Shown here piece by piece: positions 1 to 6,566 of a stretch of 12,165 nt of DNA. A model generated the notes under the pieces. That model saw nothing but the letters and a program-made list of their open reading frames with translations, searched no databases and had not been told where the DNA came from. Each line of letters begins with the position of its first letter. Positions within the stretch are counted from its first letter, which is position 1. Source of the DNA: Paracoccaceae bacterium (GTDB lineage Bacteria > Pseudomonadota > Alphaproteobacteria > Rhodobacterales > Rhodobacteraceae); contig JALSHL010000245.1 of assembly GCA_026982255.1 (NCBI GenBank), positions 1-12,165 of the forward strand. Direction: 5' to 3'. Position numbers and translations under genes: made by a program.

Positions 1-233
1 AGGACTATCAGGACAGCGGCGAGGAGATCGTCGAACCCGTCCCCATGCCCGAAGGTCTGGTCGCCTGGGTGCAACAATGGATCGACCGGCACCATACCGA
101 GGAAATCTTCGTCAAGCGCCGCCGCAACCGCGAGAGCGTGGACAAGACCGAGGACGGCATCGGTGACGCCCGCATCCGTCAGGTGGCCGACGTTTACCGC
201 TCGCCTGCCAGCAAAAAGCGGACGATGCAATGA
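1..233 (+). CDS. DUF3305 domain-containing protein, C-terminal part (5' end outside window)
   Basis: The open frame enters from the left edge (first full codon at base 3) and ends at TGA 231-233, leaving 76 visible residues. The readable part has an acidic stretch, a Pro-rich turn (VEPVPMPEGLVAWVQQW), then a helix ending HHTEEIFVKRRRNR and a polar tail. This matches the C-terminus of the DUF3305 family as I know it, which is found beside DUF3306 in formate dehydrogenase loci. The biochemical role is unknown. The stop codon overlaps the start of the next gene in ATGA (230-233), so the two are probably translationally coupled. The internal ATG at 45 is not taken as the start because the frame and the family-like sequence continue upstream of it. 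The family call rests on pattern recognition and on the neighbour. Confidence 0.72.
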   Translation, partial: DYQDSGEEIVEPVPMPEGLVAWVQQWIDRHHTEEIFVKRRRNRESVDKTEDGIGDARIRQVADVYRSPASKKRTMQ

Positions 234-838
234 ACGACGATCCCGCCTTCCTGTCCCGCTGGTCGCGCCGAAAACAACAGGCGCGCGAGGAGGTGGAGGA
301 AACCCCGCCCGCCGAATCCGCTGCCGAAGCCCCGCCGGAACCGGAAAAGCCCGAGGCCGAAATCCTCGCCGAACTGGGCCTCAAGGACCCTGACGAGATG
401 GCGGAGGGCGACGATTTTTCCGCCTTCATGTCTGCCGCCGTCCCGCAGGCCCTGCGCAACCGAGCCCTGAAAAAGCTCTGGCTGACCAATCCGGCCTTTG
501 CCGATCTGGACGGGCTGCTGGATTATGGCGAGGACTTCACCGGCAACGGCGGCATCGTCGGCAAGATGGCAACCGCCTATCGGGTGGGGAAAGGCTATGC
601 CGGGAAACTGGCCGAAAAAACCGCTGAAGATGACCCCGAACTGGTCAGCGAATCACCTGACGGGGATGACGGAAAAACCGCGGAATTACTCCCGCTGGAA
701 CTTTCCGCGGCCACTGTCGCCGAAAAAAAGTCTGAGGAAGTCGAGTCTGCCGTTCCCGAAAACGCCGGAGAAATTGCAACTCAATCGACAGGCGAGCGGC
801 GTCAGGTTGTGCGAAAACGTATGAAATTCAGGTTCTAG
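230..838 (+). CDS. DUF3306 domain-containing protein
   Basis: A 202-residue protein of unknown function. The N-terminus reads FLSRWSRRKQQAREE, the typical opening of DUF3306. It is followed by an Ala/Pro/Glu-rich linker and then the conserved core at about residues 65-110, with ALRNRALKKLWLTNPAF and a following LDGLLDYGEDF. The last 80 residues are acidic and low in complexity and end in a basic tail. There is no signal peptide, membrane segment or cysteine cluster. It starts in the ATGA overlap with the DUF3305 gene. DUF3305 and DUF3306 genes recur upstream of TorD-like and formate dehydrogenase genes in alpha- and betaproteobacteria, so a part in making or maintaining the enzyme is a fair inference but is not shown here. 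Codons in the last 150 bases are more AT-rich than in the core. Confidence 0.85.
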   Translation: MNDDPAFLSRWSRRKQQAREEVEETPPAESAAEAPPEPEKPEAEILAELGLKDPDEMAEGDDFSAFMSAAVPQALRNRALKKLWLTNPAFADLDGLLDYGEDFTGNGGIVGKMATAYRVGKGYAGKLAEKTAEDDPELVSESPDGDDGKTAELLPLELSAATVAEKKSEEVESAVPENAGEIATQSTGERRQVVRKRMKFRF

Positions 839-979
839 ACAATCATGAGTAAATCGCTCATATATAAGCAATTGATATTACATTCATTTTTTTGAATACA
901 AGGAAGTTTTTCTAGGCATACCGACGTATACGGACTACACTGGCACAACTTCAGATAAAACGATTGTCGGAGGTTTGAT
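839..979 (+). promoter_or_regulatory. AT-rich intergenic region, probable promoter/operator of the formate dehydrogenase operon
   Basis: This 141-base gap is about 35% GC by hand count, far below the genes around it. It carries two short inverted repeats: ATGAG (845-849) with CTCAT (857-861), 7-base spacer, and ATTCA (882-886) with TGAAT (893-897), 6-base T spacer. TTGATA at 872-877 is a good -35-like hexamer (5 of 6 to TTGACA). The best -10-like partners are only fair: AATACA at 895-900 (17-base spacing) or TACAAG at 897-902 (19-base spacing). A CGTATACG palindrome lies at 925-932. The region ends with the ribosome binding site TCGGAGG (967-973) for the GTG start at 980. A promoter here is likely from position and composition. 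The exact elements are guesses, and no recognised regulator box was found. Confidence 0.45.
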
Positions 980-1597
980 GTGTCCAGTGCTGCGGAAACC
1001 ATCGCTATCCCGGAAGAGGATCTGCTTCGTGCGGACCTCTATGACTTTCTCGGCGCGCTTCTGTCCCGCCCGCCCGAAGGGGCGCTTCTGGGCAAGGTGG
1101 CGGCGCTCGGCGGGGATGACACCGATCTCGGGCAGGGCATCAGGGCGCTGGCGCGTCTGGCCAAGGCCACCAAGACCGGCGCGGCGGAACGCGAGTTCAA
1201 CGCCCTGTTCATCGGCATGGCCCGCGGCGAGCTTCTGCCCTATGCCAGTTTCTATCTGACCGGTTTCCTGAACGAAAAGCCGCTCGCCACGCTGCGCAAG
1301 GATATGCTGGCGCTGGGCATCGAGCGCGCCCCGAACGTATTCGAGCCGGAGGACAACATCGCCTCGCTATGCGAAATGATGGCGGGCATGATCCGCGGCC
1401 GTTTCGGCGAACCGGCGGATATTCCGCAACAGCGGGACTTTTTCAACAAACATATCGGCCCCTGGGCCGGCCACTTTTTCAACGATCTGGAGGGTGCGAA
1501 GAACTCGGTGTTCTACGCCCCTGTCGGTACCGTGGGTCGCGTGTTCATGGAAATCGAGAAAGAGGCATTCAGAATGGCGGGCGAGAACCCCGCATAA
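980..1597 (+). CDS. TorD/DmsD-family molecular chaperone for formate dehydrogenase maturation
   Basis: A 205-residue, all-helical cytoplasmic chaperone of the TorD family. Such proteins bind the Tat signal and apo-form of one molybdoenzyme and hold it until cofactor insertion is complete. Family signatures are visible: REFNALFIGM (71-80), LPYASFYLTG (86-95), the acidic hallmark EPEDNIA (122-128) and HIGPWAGHFF (158-167). The start is GTG at 980, with AGG-rich Shine-Dalgarno TCGGAGG six bases upstream; no in-frame ATG comes before the conserved region. It is the first gene after the AT-rich promoter region and lies upstream of two Tat-dependent proteins, so its client is almost certainly the formate dehydrogenase catalytic subunit. 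It is not FdhD or FdhE. I give no gene symbol because family members are named by their client. Confidence 0.88.
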   Translation: MSSAAETIAIPEEDLLRADLYDFLGALLSRPPEGALLGKVAALGGDDTDLGQGIRALARLAKATKTGAAEREFNALFIGMARGELLPYASFYLTGFLNEKPLATLRKDMLALGIERAPNVFEPEDNIASLCEMMAGMIRGRFGEPADIPQQRDFFNKHIGPWAGHFFNDLEGAKNSVFYAPVGTVGRVFMEIEKEAFRMAGENPA

Positions 1598-1599
1598 CC

Positions 1600-1618
1600 G
1601 GTCGCACCTTCCGCGACC
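1600..1618 (+). other. Intercistronic GC-rich hairpin between the chaperone gene and the small Tat gene
   Basis: GGTCGC (1600-1605) pairs perfectly with GCGACC (1613-1618) around a 7-base loop. It sits three bases after the chaperone stop codon and just before the AGGAGG ribosome binding site (1623-1628). There is no T-run after it, so it is not an intrinsic terminator. It could stabilise an mRNA end or mark a processing site inside the operon; that is inference. Confidence 0.4.
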
Positions 1619-1635
1619 ACACAGGAGGAAAAGCA

Positions 1636-1824
1636 ATGCGTAAAGAGGAGAGCGGCGTCGATACCAAGCGCCGGAATTTCCTGAAACTCGCGTCGGCTTC
1701 GGTCCCTGCGGCTGCCGTTTCGGTAACCGTCGGAACAGAAGCAGCCGCCGGGACGCCGCCGGACACCGACGGCCTGCAAGACACCGCCCACACACGGGCC
1801 TATCTGGAGAGCACCCGCTTCTAG
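1636..1824 (+). CDS. Small twin-arginine signal protein of formate dehydrogenase regions
   Basis: A 62-residue protein that is largely a Tat signal: KRRNFLKLAS (11-20, with R12 R13 and F15 L16 K17), then a short Ala/Val-rich hydrophobic stretch to about residue 38, then a tail ending HTRAYLESTRF. This matches the small 'formate dehydrogenase region TAT target' family, whose members share a similar C-terminal tail ending and lie directly before the catalytic subunit gene. The start ATG at 1636 has a strong AGGAGG (1623-1628) seven bases upstream. An open frame runs further upstream inside the chaperone gene but is a shadow. Its function is not known. It has no cysteines or other cofactor ligand motif; a role as a small partner subunit or assembly factor is possible. 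A 90-base untranslated gap separates it from fdhA. Confidence 0.85.
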   Translation: MRKEESGVDTKRRNFLKLASASVPAAAVSVTVGTEAAAGTPPDTDGLQDTAHTRAYLESTRF

Positions 1825-1914
1825 GCGGACGCCCTTACTACCCGGCGACGGTTGCGTGACGCCCTGACACCGGAAAACTTACAGGCCCGCAAGGGTTACT
1901 TAGGGAGATATGAA

Positions 1915-4809
1915 ATGCTCAGGAAAAAAACCAGCGGGGTTGCGCGACGCTCCCGCACGGATTCGATCCTGTCACGGATTTCGGAAAAATCCATTGATCG
2001 CCGCTCGTTCCTGCGGTCCTCGGGTCTGACCATTGGCGGTCTGGCCTCGGTGGGCGCGCTGGGTGGCACCGTGACACAGGCTAGCGCCCAGACGGCGGTG
2101 GACAGCGCCGTTGAAACGGTGAAAACGATCTGCACCCATTGTTCGGTCGGCTGCACTGTTGTTGCCGAGGTCGACAACGGCGTATGGGTCGGGCAGGAGC
2201 CGGGCTGGGACAGCCCCTTCAACCTCGGCGCCCATTGCGCCAAGGGGGCCGCGGTGCGTGAACACGCCCATGGCGAGCGCCGCCTGAAATACCCGATGAA
2301 AAAGGTAAACGGCGAGTGGAAACGCATCAGTTGGGAAACCGCGATCAACGAGATCGGCGACCAGATGATGCAGATCCGCGACGAGAGCGGACCGGATTCG
2401 GTCTACTGGCTCGGCTCGGCGAAATTCAGCAACGAGCAGGCATATCTGTTCCGCAAGTTCGCGGCCTACTGGGGCACGAACAACGTGGATCACCAGGCCC
2501 GCATCTGCCACTCGACAACGGTGGCCGGTGTGGCGAATACATGGGGCTACGGCGCCATGACCAACAGTTACAACGACATCCACAATTCCCGTGCCATCCT
2601 CATCATCGGCGGCAACCCGGCCGAGGCGCACCCCGTCTCGCTGTTGCACCTGATGAAAGCCAAGGAGCAGAACAACGCCCCGCTGATCGTCTGCGATCCG
2701 CGCTTCACGCGCACGGCAGCCCATGCGGACGAATATGTGCGCCTGCGCCCGGGCACCGACGTGCCTCTGGTCTGGGGTATCCTGTGGCATATCTTCGAGA
2801 ACCAGTGGGAAGACAAGGAATTCATCCGCACCCGTGTATACGGCATGGACGAAATCCGTGCGGAGGTCAAAAAATGGACCCCCGAGGAAGTCGAGCGCGT
2901 CACCGGCGTTCCCGGCTCGCAGCTGGAGCGCGTGGCCCGCACATTGGCCAACAACCGCCCCGGCACCCTGATCTGGTGCATGGGCGGCACGCAGCATACC
3001 ACGGGTAACAACAACACCCGCGCCTACTGCATCCTGCAACTTGCGCTCGGCAACATGGGCACAACCGGCGGCGGCACCAACATCTTCCGCGGCCACGACA
3101 ACGTGCAGGGCGCAACCGACGTCTGCATCCTGTCGCATTCGCTGCCCGGCTACTACGGTCTGTCCGCCGGCGCATGGGCGCACTGGGCCCGCGTCTGGGA
3201 GGAGGACCTCGACTGGCTCAAGGGCCGGTTCGATACCATCAAGGGGGCCGACGGTTCCGACAAACCGCTGATGAACCTGACGGGTATTCCGGTTTCGCGC
3301 TGGATCGACGGGGTTCTGGAGGACAAGGACAACATCGACCAGCCGAACAACGTCCGTGCCATGGTTCTGTGGGGCCACGCGCCCAACTCGCAGACCCGCG
3401 GGGTGGAGATGAAAACGGCGATGGAAAAACTCGACCTGCTGGTCGTGGTCGATCCCTATCCCACCGTCTCGGCCGTCATGCACGACCGCACCGACGGTGT
3501 GTATCTGCTGCCGGCCGCCACGCAGTTCGAGACGCGCGGCTCTGTCACCGCCTCGAACCGTTCGGTGCAATGGCGCGATCAGGTGGTCGAGCCGCTGTTC
3601 GAATGCAAACCGGACCATGACATCATGGCCATGTTCGCCAGCAAATTCGGCTGGGCCGACCGGTTCTTTCGCAATATCGCGATGGACGGGGAAAACCAGC
3701 CGAATGTCGAGGACATCACCCGCGAGTTCAACCGCGGTATGTGGACCATCGGCTATACCGGCTGGGCGCCCGAACGTATCAAGGCGCATATGGCCAACCA
3801 GCACACCTTCGACACCACCACGCTTCAGGCGATCGGCGGACCGGTCGACGGGGAATACTACGGCCTGCCGTGGCCCTGCTGGGGAACGCCCGAGATGAAA
3901 CACCCGGGCACGCCGAACCTCTATGACATGTCCAAGCCGGTCTCCAAGGGCGGCCTGACCTTCCGCGCCCGTTTCGGTGTGGAACGGAACGGCGTCAACC
4001 TGCTGGCCGAGGGCGTGTATTCGCAGGGCTCGGAAATCCAGGACGGTTATCCCGAATTCACCATGGCGATGCTCAAGGAGCTCGGCTGGGACAAGGACCT
4101 GACCGACGAGGAACGCGCCGTGATCGAAGGGATTGCCGGTGACAAGACCAACTGGAAAACCGACCTTTCCGGCGGCATCCAGCGGGTCGCGATCAAGCAC
4201 GAGTGCGCCCCCTTCGGCAATGCCAAGGCCCGCGCGGTCGTCTGGACCTTCCCCGATCCGGTGCCGGTCCATCGCGAGCCGCTCTACTCCAACCGCCGCG
4301 ATCTGGTGGAGGACTACCCGACATACGAGGACAAGAAGTTCTATCGTCTGCCGACCATGTATGCCACCATCCAGAAGCAGGACTTCTCGAAGGATTATCC
4401 GATGATCCTGACCTCGGGTCGCCTTGTGGAATACGAGGGCGGCGGCGACGAGTCCCGCTCCAACAAATGGCTTGCCGAATTGCAGCAGGACATGTTCGTC
4501 GAGATCAGCACCCGCGATGCCAACAACCTCGGCATCCGCGACGGGGCGCAGGTCTGGGTCGAAGGGGCCGAGGGCGGTCGCGTCAAGGTCATGGCGATGG
4601 TCACCGAAAGGGTCGGCGAGGGCGTTGTCTTCATGCCGTTCCACTTCGGCGGACATTTTCAGGGCAAGGACCTGCGGGACAAATACCCCGAGGGCGCCGA
4701 CCCCTATGTCCTGGGCGAGGCCGCGAATACGGCCATGACCTACGGCTATGATTCCGTCACCCAGATGCAGGAGACGAAAGTCACTCTCTGCAAAATTTCC
4801 GCAGCATAA
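1915..4809 (+). CDS. fdhA: Formate dehydrogenase catalytic (alpha) subunit, Tat-exported, Cys-type Mo/W-bisPGD enzyme
   Basis: A 964-residue molybdopterin oxidoreductase that oxidises formate to CO2 and passes electrons to the beta subunit, at the periplasmic face. The N-terminus has a Tat motif (DRRSFLRSSG, R29 R30) and a hydrophobic stretch ending near ASA-Q. A [4Fe-4S] motif follows: C73, C76, C80 and C108, with K110 after the last. The active site reads ARICHSTTVAG: C198 (codon TGC, 2506-2508) and H199 occupy the positions of selenocysteine and histidine in E. coli FdnG/FdhF. The dinucleotide-binding domain runs from about residue 828 (YPMILTSGRLVEYEGGG) to the end. I chose ATG 1915 because AGGGAG (1902-1907) lies seven bases upstream and the Tat signal then starts normally; TTG 1852 would add 21 residues without a Shine-Dalgarno. 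Length is close to FDH-N enzymes (about 1,000). The nearby tungstate-binding protein suggests tungsten rather than molybdenum, but sequence cannot decide this. Confidence 0.95.
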   Translation: MLRKKTSGVARRSRTDSILSRISEKSIDRRSFLRSSGLTIGGLASVGALGGTVTQASAQTAVDSAVETVKTICTHCSVGCTVVAEVDNGVWVGQEPGWDSPFNLGAHCAKGAAVREHAHGERRLKYPMKKVNGEWKRISWETAINEIGDQMMQIRDESGPDSVYWLGSAKFSNEQAYLFRKFAAYWGTNNVDHQARICHSTTVAGVANTWGYGAMTNSYNDIHNSRAILIIGGNPAEAHPVSLLHLMKAKEQNNAPLIVCDPRFTRTAAHADEYVRLRPGTDVPLVWGILWHIFENQWEDKEFIRTRVYGMDEIRAEVKKWTPEEVERVTGVPGSQLERVARTLANNRPGTLIWCMGGTQHTTGNNNTRAYCILQLALGNMGTTGGGTNIFRGHDNVQGATDVCILSHSLPGYYGLSAGAWAHWARVWEEDLDWLKGRFDTIKGADGSDKPLMNLTGIPVSRWIDGVLEDKDNIDQPNNVRAMVLWGHAPNSQTRGVEMKTAMEKLDLLVVVDPYPTVSAVMHDRTDGVYLLPAATQFETRGSVTASNRSVQWRDQVVEPLFECKPDHDIMAMFASKFGWADRFFRNIAMDGENQPNVEDITREFNRGMWTIGYTGWAPERIKAHMANQHTFDTTTLQAIGGPVDGEYYGLPWPCWGTPEMKHPGTPNLYDMSKPVSKGGLTFRARFGVERNGVNLLAEGVYSQGSEIQDGYPEFTMAMLKELGWDKDLTDEERAVIEGIAGDKTNWKTDLSGGIQRVAIKHECAPFGNAKARAVVWTFPDPVPVHREPLYSNRRDLVEDYPTYEDKKFYRLPTMYATIQKQDFSKDYPMILTSGRLVEYEGGGDESRSNKWLAELQQDMFVEISTRDANNLGIRDGAQVWVEGAEGGRVKVMAMVTERVGEGVVFMPFHFGGHFQGKDLRDKYPEGADPYVLGEAANTAMTYGYDSVTQMQETKVTLCKISAA

Positions 4810-4821
4810 GGAGGAAAGATT

Positions 4822-5418
4822 ATGGCTAGAGTTAAATTCCTCGTAGACGCGGAACGCTGCATCGAGTGCAACGGCTGCGTCACCGCCTGCAAAAACGAGA
4901 ACGAGATCCCCTGGGGCATCAACCGGCGTCGCGTCGTCACCATCGGTGACGGCAAGCCGGGCGAGCGCACGATCTCGATCGCCTGCATGCACTGTTCGGA
5001 TGCCCCCTGCATGGCGGTGTGTCCGGTGGACGTGTTCTACCAGACGGCTGACGGCATCGTTCTGCACTCCAAGGACCTGTGTATCGGTTGCGGCTACTGC
5101 TTCTTCGCCTGTCCTTTCGGCGCACCGCAGTTCCCGCAGGCCGGCAACTTCGGCTCGCGCGGCAAGATGGACAAATGTACCTTCTGCGCCGGCGGCCCCG
5201 AAGAAAGCGGCTCCGAAGCCGAATTCCAGAAATACGGTCGCAACCGTATTGCGGAAGGCAAGCTGCCGATCTGCGCCGAGATGTGCGCTACCAAGGCCCT
5301 GCTGGCCGGTGATGGCGATACCGTCGCCACCATCTATCGCGAGCGCGTCGTCGCCCGCGGTTTCGGCTCCGGCGCATGGGGCTGGGGCACGGCCTATGAC
5401 GCCAAGGCCGGCAACTAG
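4822..5418 (+). CDS. fdh3B: Formate dehydrogenase beta subunit, four [4Fe-4S] ferredoxin-like protein
   Basis: A 198-residue electron-transfer subunit with 16 cysteines, enough for four [4Fe-4S] clusters. The motifs in order are CIECNGCVTAC (13-23), CMHCSDAPCMAVCP, CIGCGYCFFACPFG, and a split last set CTFC...CAEMC. It forms the wire between the catalytic subunit and the membrane cytochrome. The sequence from PWGINRRRVVTI to FPQAGNFGSRGKMDKCTFC is typical of the FDH3-type beta subunit. It is shorter than E. coli FdnH (about 294 residues) and lacks that protein's C-terminal membrane helix. It has no signal peptide, so it is presumably carried out by the Tat pathway with the alpha subunit. The ribosome binding site AAGGAGGAA (from 4808) overlaps the fdhA stop codon, so expression is tightly linked. 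Confidence 0.94.
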   Translation: MARVKFLVDAERCIECNGCVTACKNENEIPWGINRRRVVTIGDGKPGERTISIACMHCSDAPCMAVCPVDVFYQTADGIVLHSKDLCIGCGYCFFACPFGAPQFPQAGNFGSRGKMDKCTFCAGGPEESGSEAEFQKYGRNRIAEGKLPICAEMCATKALLAGDGDTVATIYRERVVARGFGSGAWGWGTAYDAKAGN

Positions 5419-5427
5419 GATATCTGC

Positions 5428-5458
5428 TCCGGCGGTTGGCCCCGTGCCATCCGCCGGA
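5428..5458 (+). other. Strong intercistronic hairpin between fdh3B and the gamma subunit gene
   Basis: TCCGGCGG (5428-5435) is a perfect inverted repeat of CCGCCGGA (5451-5458). Inside it, TGGC (5437-5440) pairs with GCCA (5446-5449) around a 5-base loop, with one T/T mismatch between the two stems. The result is a 12-pair GC-rich hairpin filling much of the 71-base gap. No T-run follows, so it is not a classic terminator. It could protect the upstream fdhA-fdh3B message, be a processing site, or tune expression of the membrane genes downstream. The structure is seen directly; the role is inferred. Confidence 0.6.
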
Positions 5459-5489
5459 CAGAAATCTACCATCGTGAAAGGCTGAAAAC

Positions 5490-6566
5490 GTGACACCCCA
5501 AACGGTATTCCGGCGGTTGCAGGAAACGGGACAGGCGGGCTTGGGCTTTGCCCTGATACTGCTTTGCGCCCTGTGGCTGACCCTCGCGGGCAGTGCCGCC
5601 TATGCGAATTCCCACGTCCGCGCACCTGACAATGCGGTCAATTCTTTCGACGATCCCGACGCCGACGGCCCGCCCAATACACAGGGCAGCGAATCCCGCA
5701 GCGCCTTCTGGTCGGCCCTGAAGCAGGGCGACATCGCCACGACATCCTCAAGCACTGCCGACGGCAAGGCAATGCAGACCCTGGGCGAGCAATGGCGCCT
5801 GTTCCGCACGCAATACATCCTGAAATACAGCGGCTGGGTTCTGGTCGGCGTGGTCGGCTTGCTGATGCTCTACTACCTTGTCCGCGGCCCGATGAAGATC
5901 AAGGCCGGCCGCTCCGGCAAGACCATCCACCGTTTCAGCACCGTCCACCGCGTCGCGCACTGGTTCATCGCCTCGGTATTCCTGTTCCTCGGGCTGAGCG
6001 GGTTCATCATCATGCTCGGCCGCCCCGTCCTGACCCCGATTATCGGGCGGGAGGCCAACGCCATACTGACCAGCGCGGCGTTGCAGGGCCACAACCTGTT
6101 CGGTCCGCTGTTCATTTTCGGCCTGATCTGGATGTTCGTGAAATTCGTGCGCGGCAATTTCTTCCAGATGGTCGATTTCAAATGGATATTCAAACTCGGC
6201 GGGCTGCTCGGCGGTCACGTCAGTTCGAAAAAATTCAACTTCGGTGAAAAGGCGTGGTTCTGGTTGCTGATGATCGTCGGCTCGGTCATGAGCATCACGG
6301 GCCTGATCATGCTGTTCCCCTGGCTGTTCGAGGACCTGCGCTTCCTGCAAGCCTCAGTCATCCTGCACGGGCTGGGCGCGGTGACGCTTCTGGCTGTCGC
6401 CTTCGGCCATATCTACATCGGCTCGGTTGGTATGGAAGGCTCGCTCGACTCCATGCTCAAAGGTGAAGTGGACGAGAACTGGGCCAGAGAACATCATGAC
6501 CTCTGGTACGAGGAAGTCACCGGCAAACCCGCCAGCGAACCCGCCACGAAAGGAGAGACCCCATGA
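5490..6566 (+). CDS. Formate dehydrogenase gamma subunit, diheme cytochrome b, with N-terminal extension
   Basis: A 358-residue membrane subunit that takes electrons from the beta subunit and reduces quinone, the counterpart of E. coli FdnI/FdoI. Residues 1-39 look like a Sec signal peptide (hydrophobic 18-36, AYA-NS cleavage). A polar periplasmic stretch follows to about 110, then an extra helix (114-132), a basic loop, and a four-helix FdnI-like core at about 155-177, 201-220, 257-277 and 287-310. Likely heme ligands are H157 (or H153), H201, H293 and H307; the H293-H307 spacing of 14 equals that of FdnI H155-H169. The GTG start at 5490 is the first possible start after an in-frame TGA at 5475-5477, with GAAAGG (5476-5481) as a modest Shine-Dalgarno. 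Its stop overlaps the next start in ATGA (6563-6566). Confidence 0.92.
   Translation: MTPQTVFRRLQETGQAGLGFALILLCALWLTLAGSAAYANSHVRAPDNAVNSFDDPDADGPPNTQGSESRSAFWSALKQGDIATTSSSTADGKAMQTLGEQWRLFRTQYILKYSGWVLVGVVGLLMLYYLVRGPMKIKAGRSGKTIHRFSTVHRVAHWFIASVFLFLGLSGFIIMLGRPVLTPIIGREANAILTSAALQGHNLFGPLFIFGLIWMFVKFVRGNFFQMVDFKWIFKLGGLLGGHVSSKKFNFGEKAWFWLLMIVGSVMSITGLIMLFPWLFEDLRFLQASVILHGLGAVTLLAVAFGHIYIGSVGMEGSLDSMLKGEVDENWAREHHDLWYEEVTGKPASEPATKGETP

Noticed and set aside
872..885. FNR/Anr-like box TTGAT-N4-ATCAA ahead of the operon.
   Set aside because: Only the left half (TTGAT) matches; the right half reads CATTC.
941..956. Sigma-54 promoter, because of TGGCAC at 941-946.
   Set aside because: The -12 element is missing: the expected GC position reads GA and there is no TTGC.
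1852..1914. TTG start 21 codons upstream for fdhA.
   Set aside because: No Shine-Dalgarno before it. ATG 1915 has AGGGAG at good spacing and gives a normal Tat signal peptide.
5474..5485. Three-codon minicistron GTG-AAA-GGC-TGA just before the gamma start.
   Set aside because: Too short to support; likely chance in the Shine-Dalgarno region.
1972..5625. A very long open frame (1,217 codons) on the minus strand opposite fdhA and fdh3B.
   Set aside because: It is antisense to two clearly real genes. Its product is rich in Val, Ala, Gly, Arg, Asp and His with no recognisable domain, as expected for the mirror of GC-biased codons, and no ribosome binding site or family resemblance was seen.
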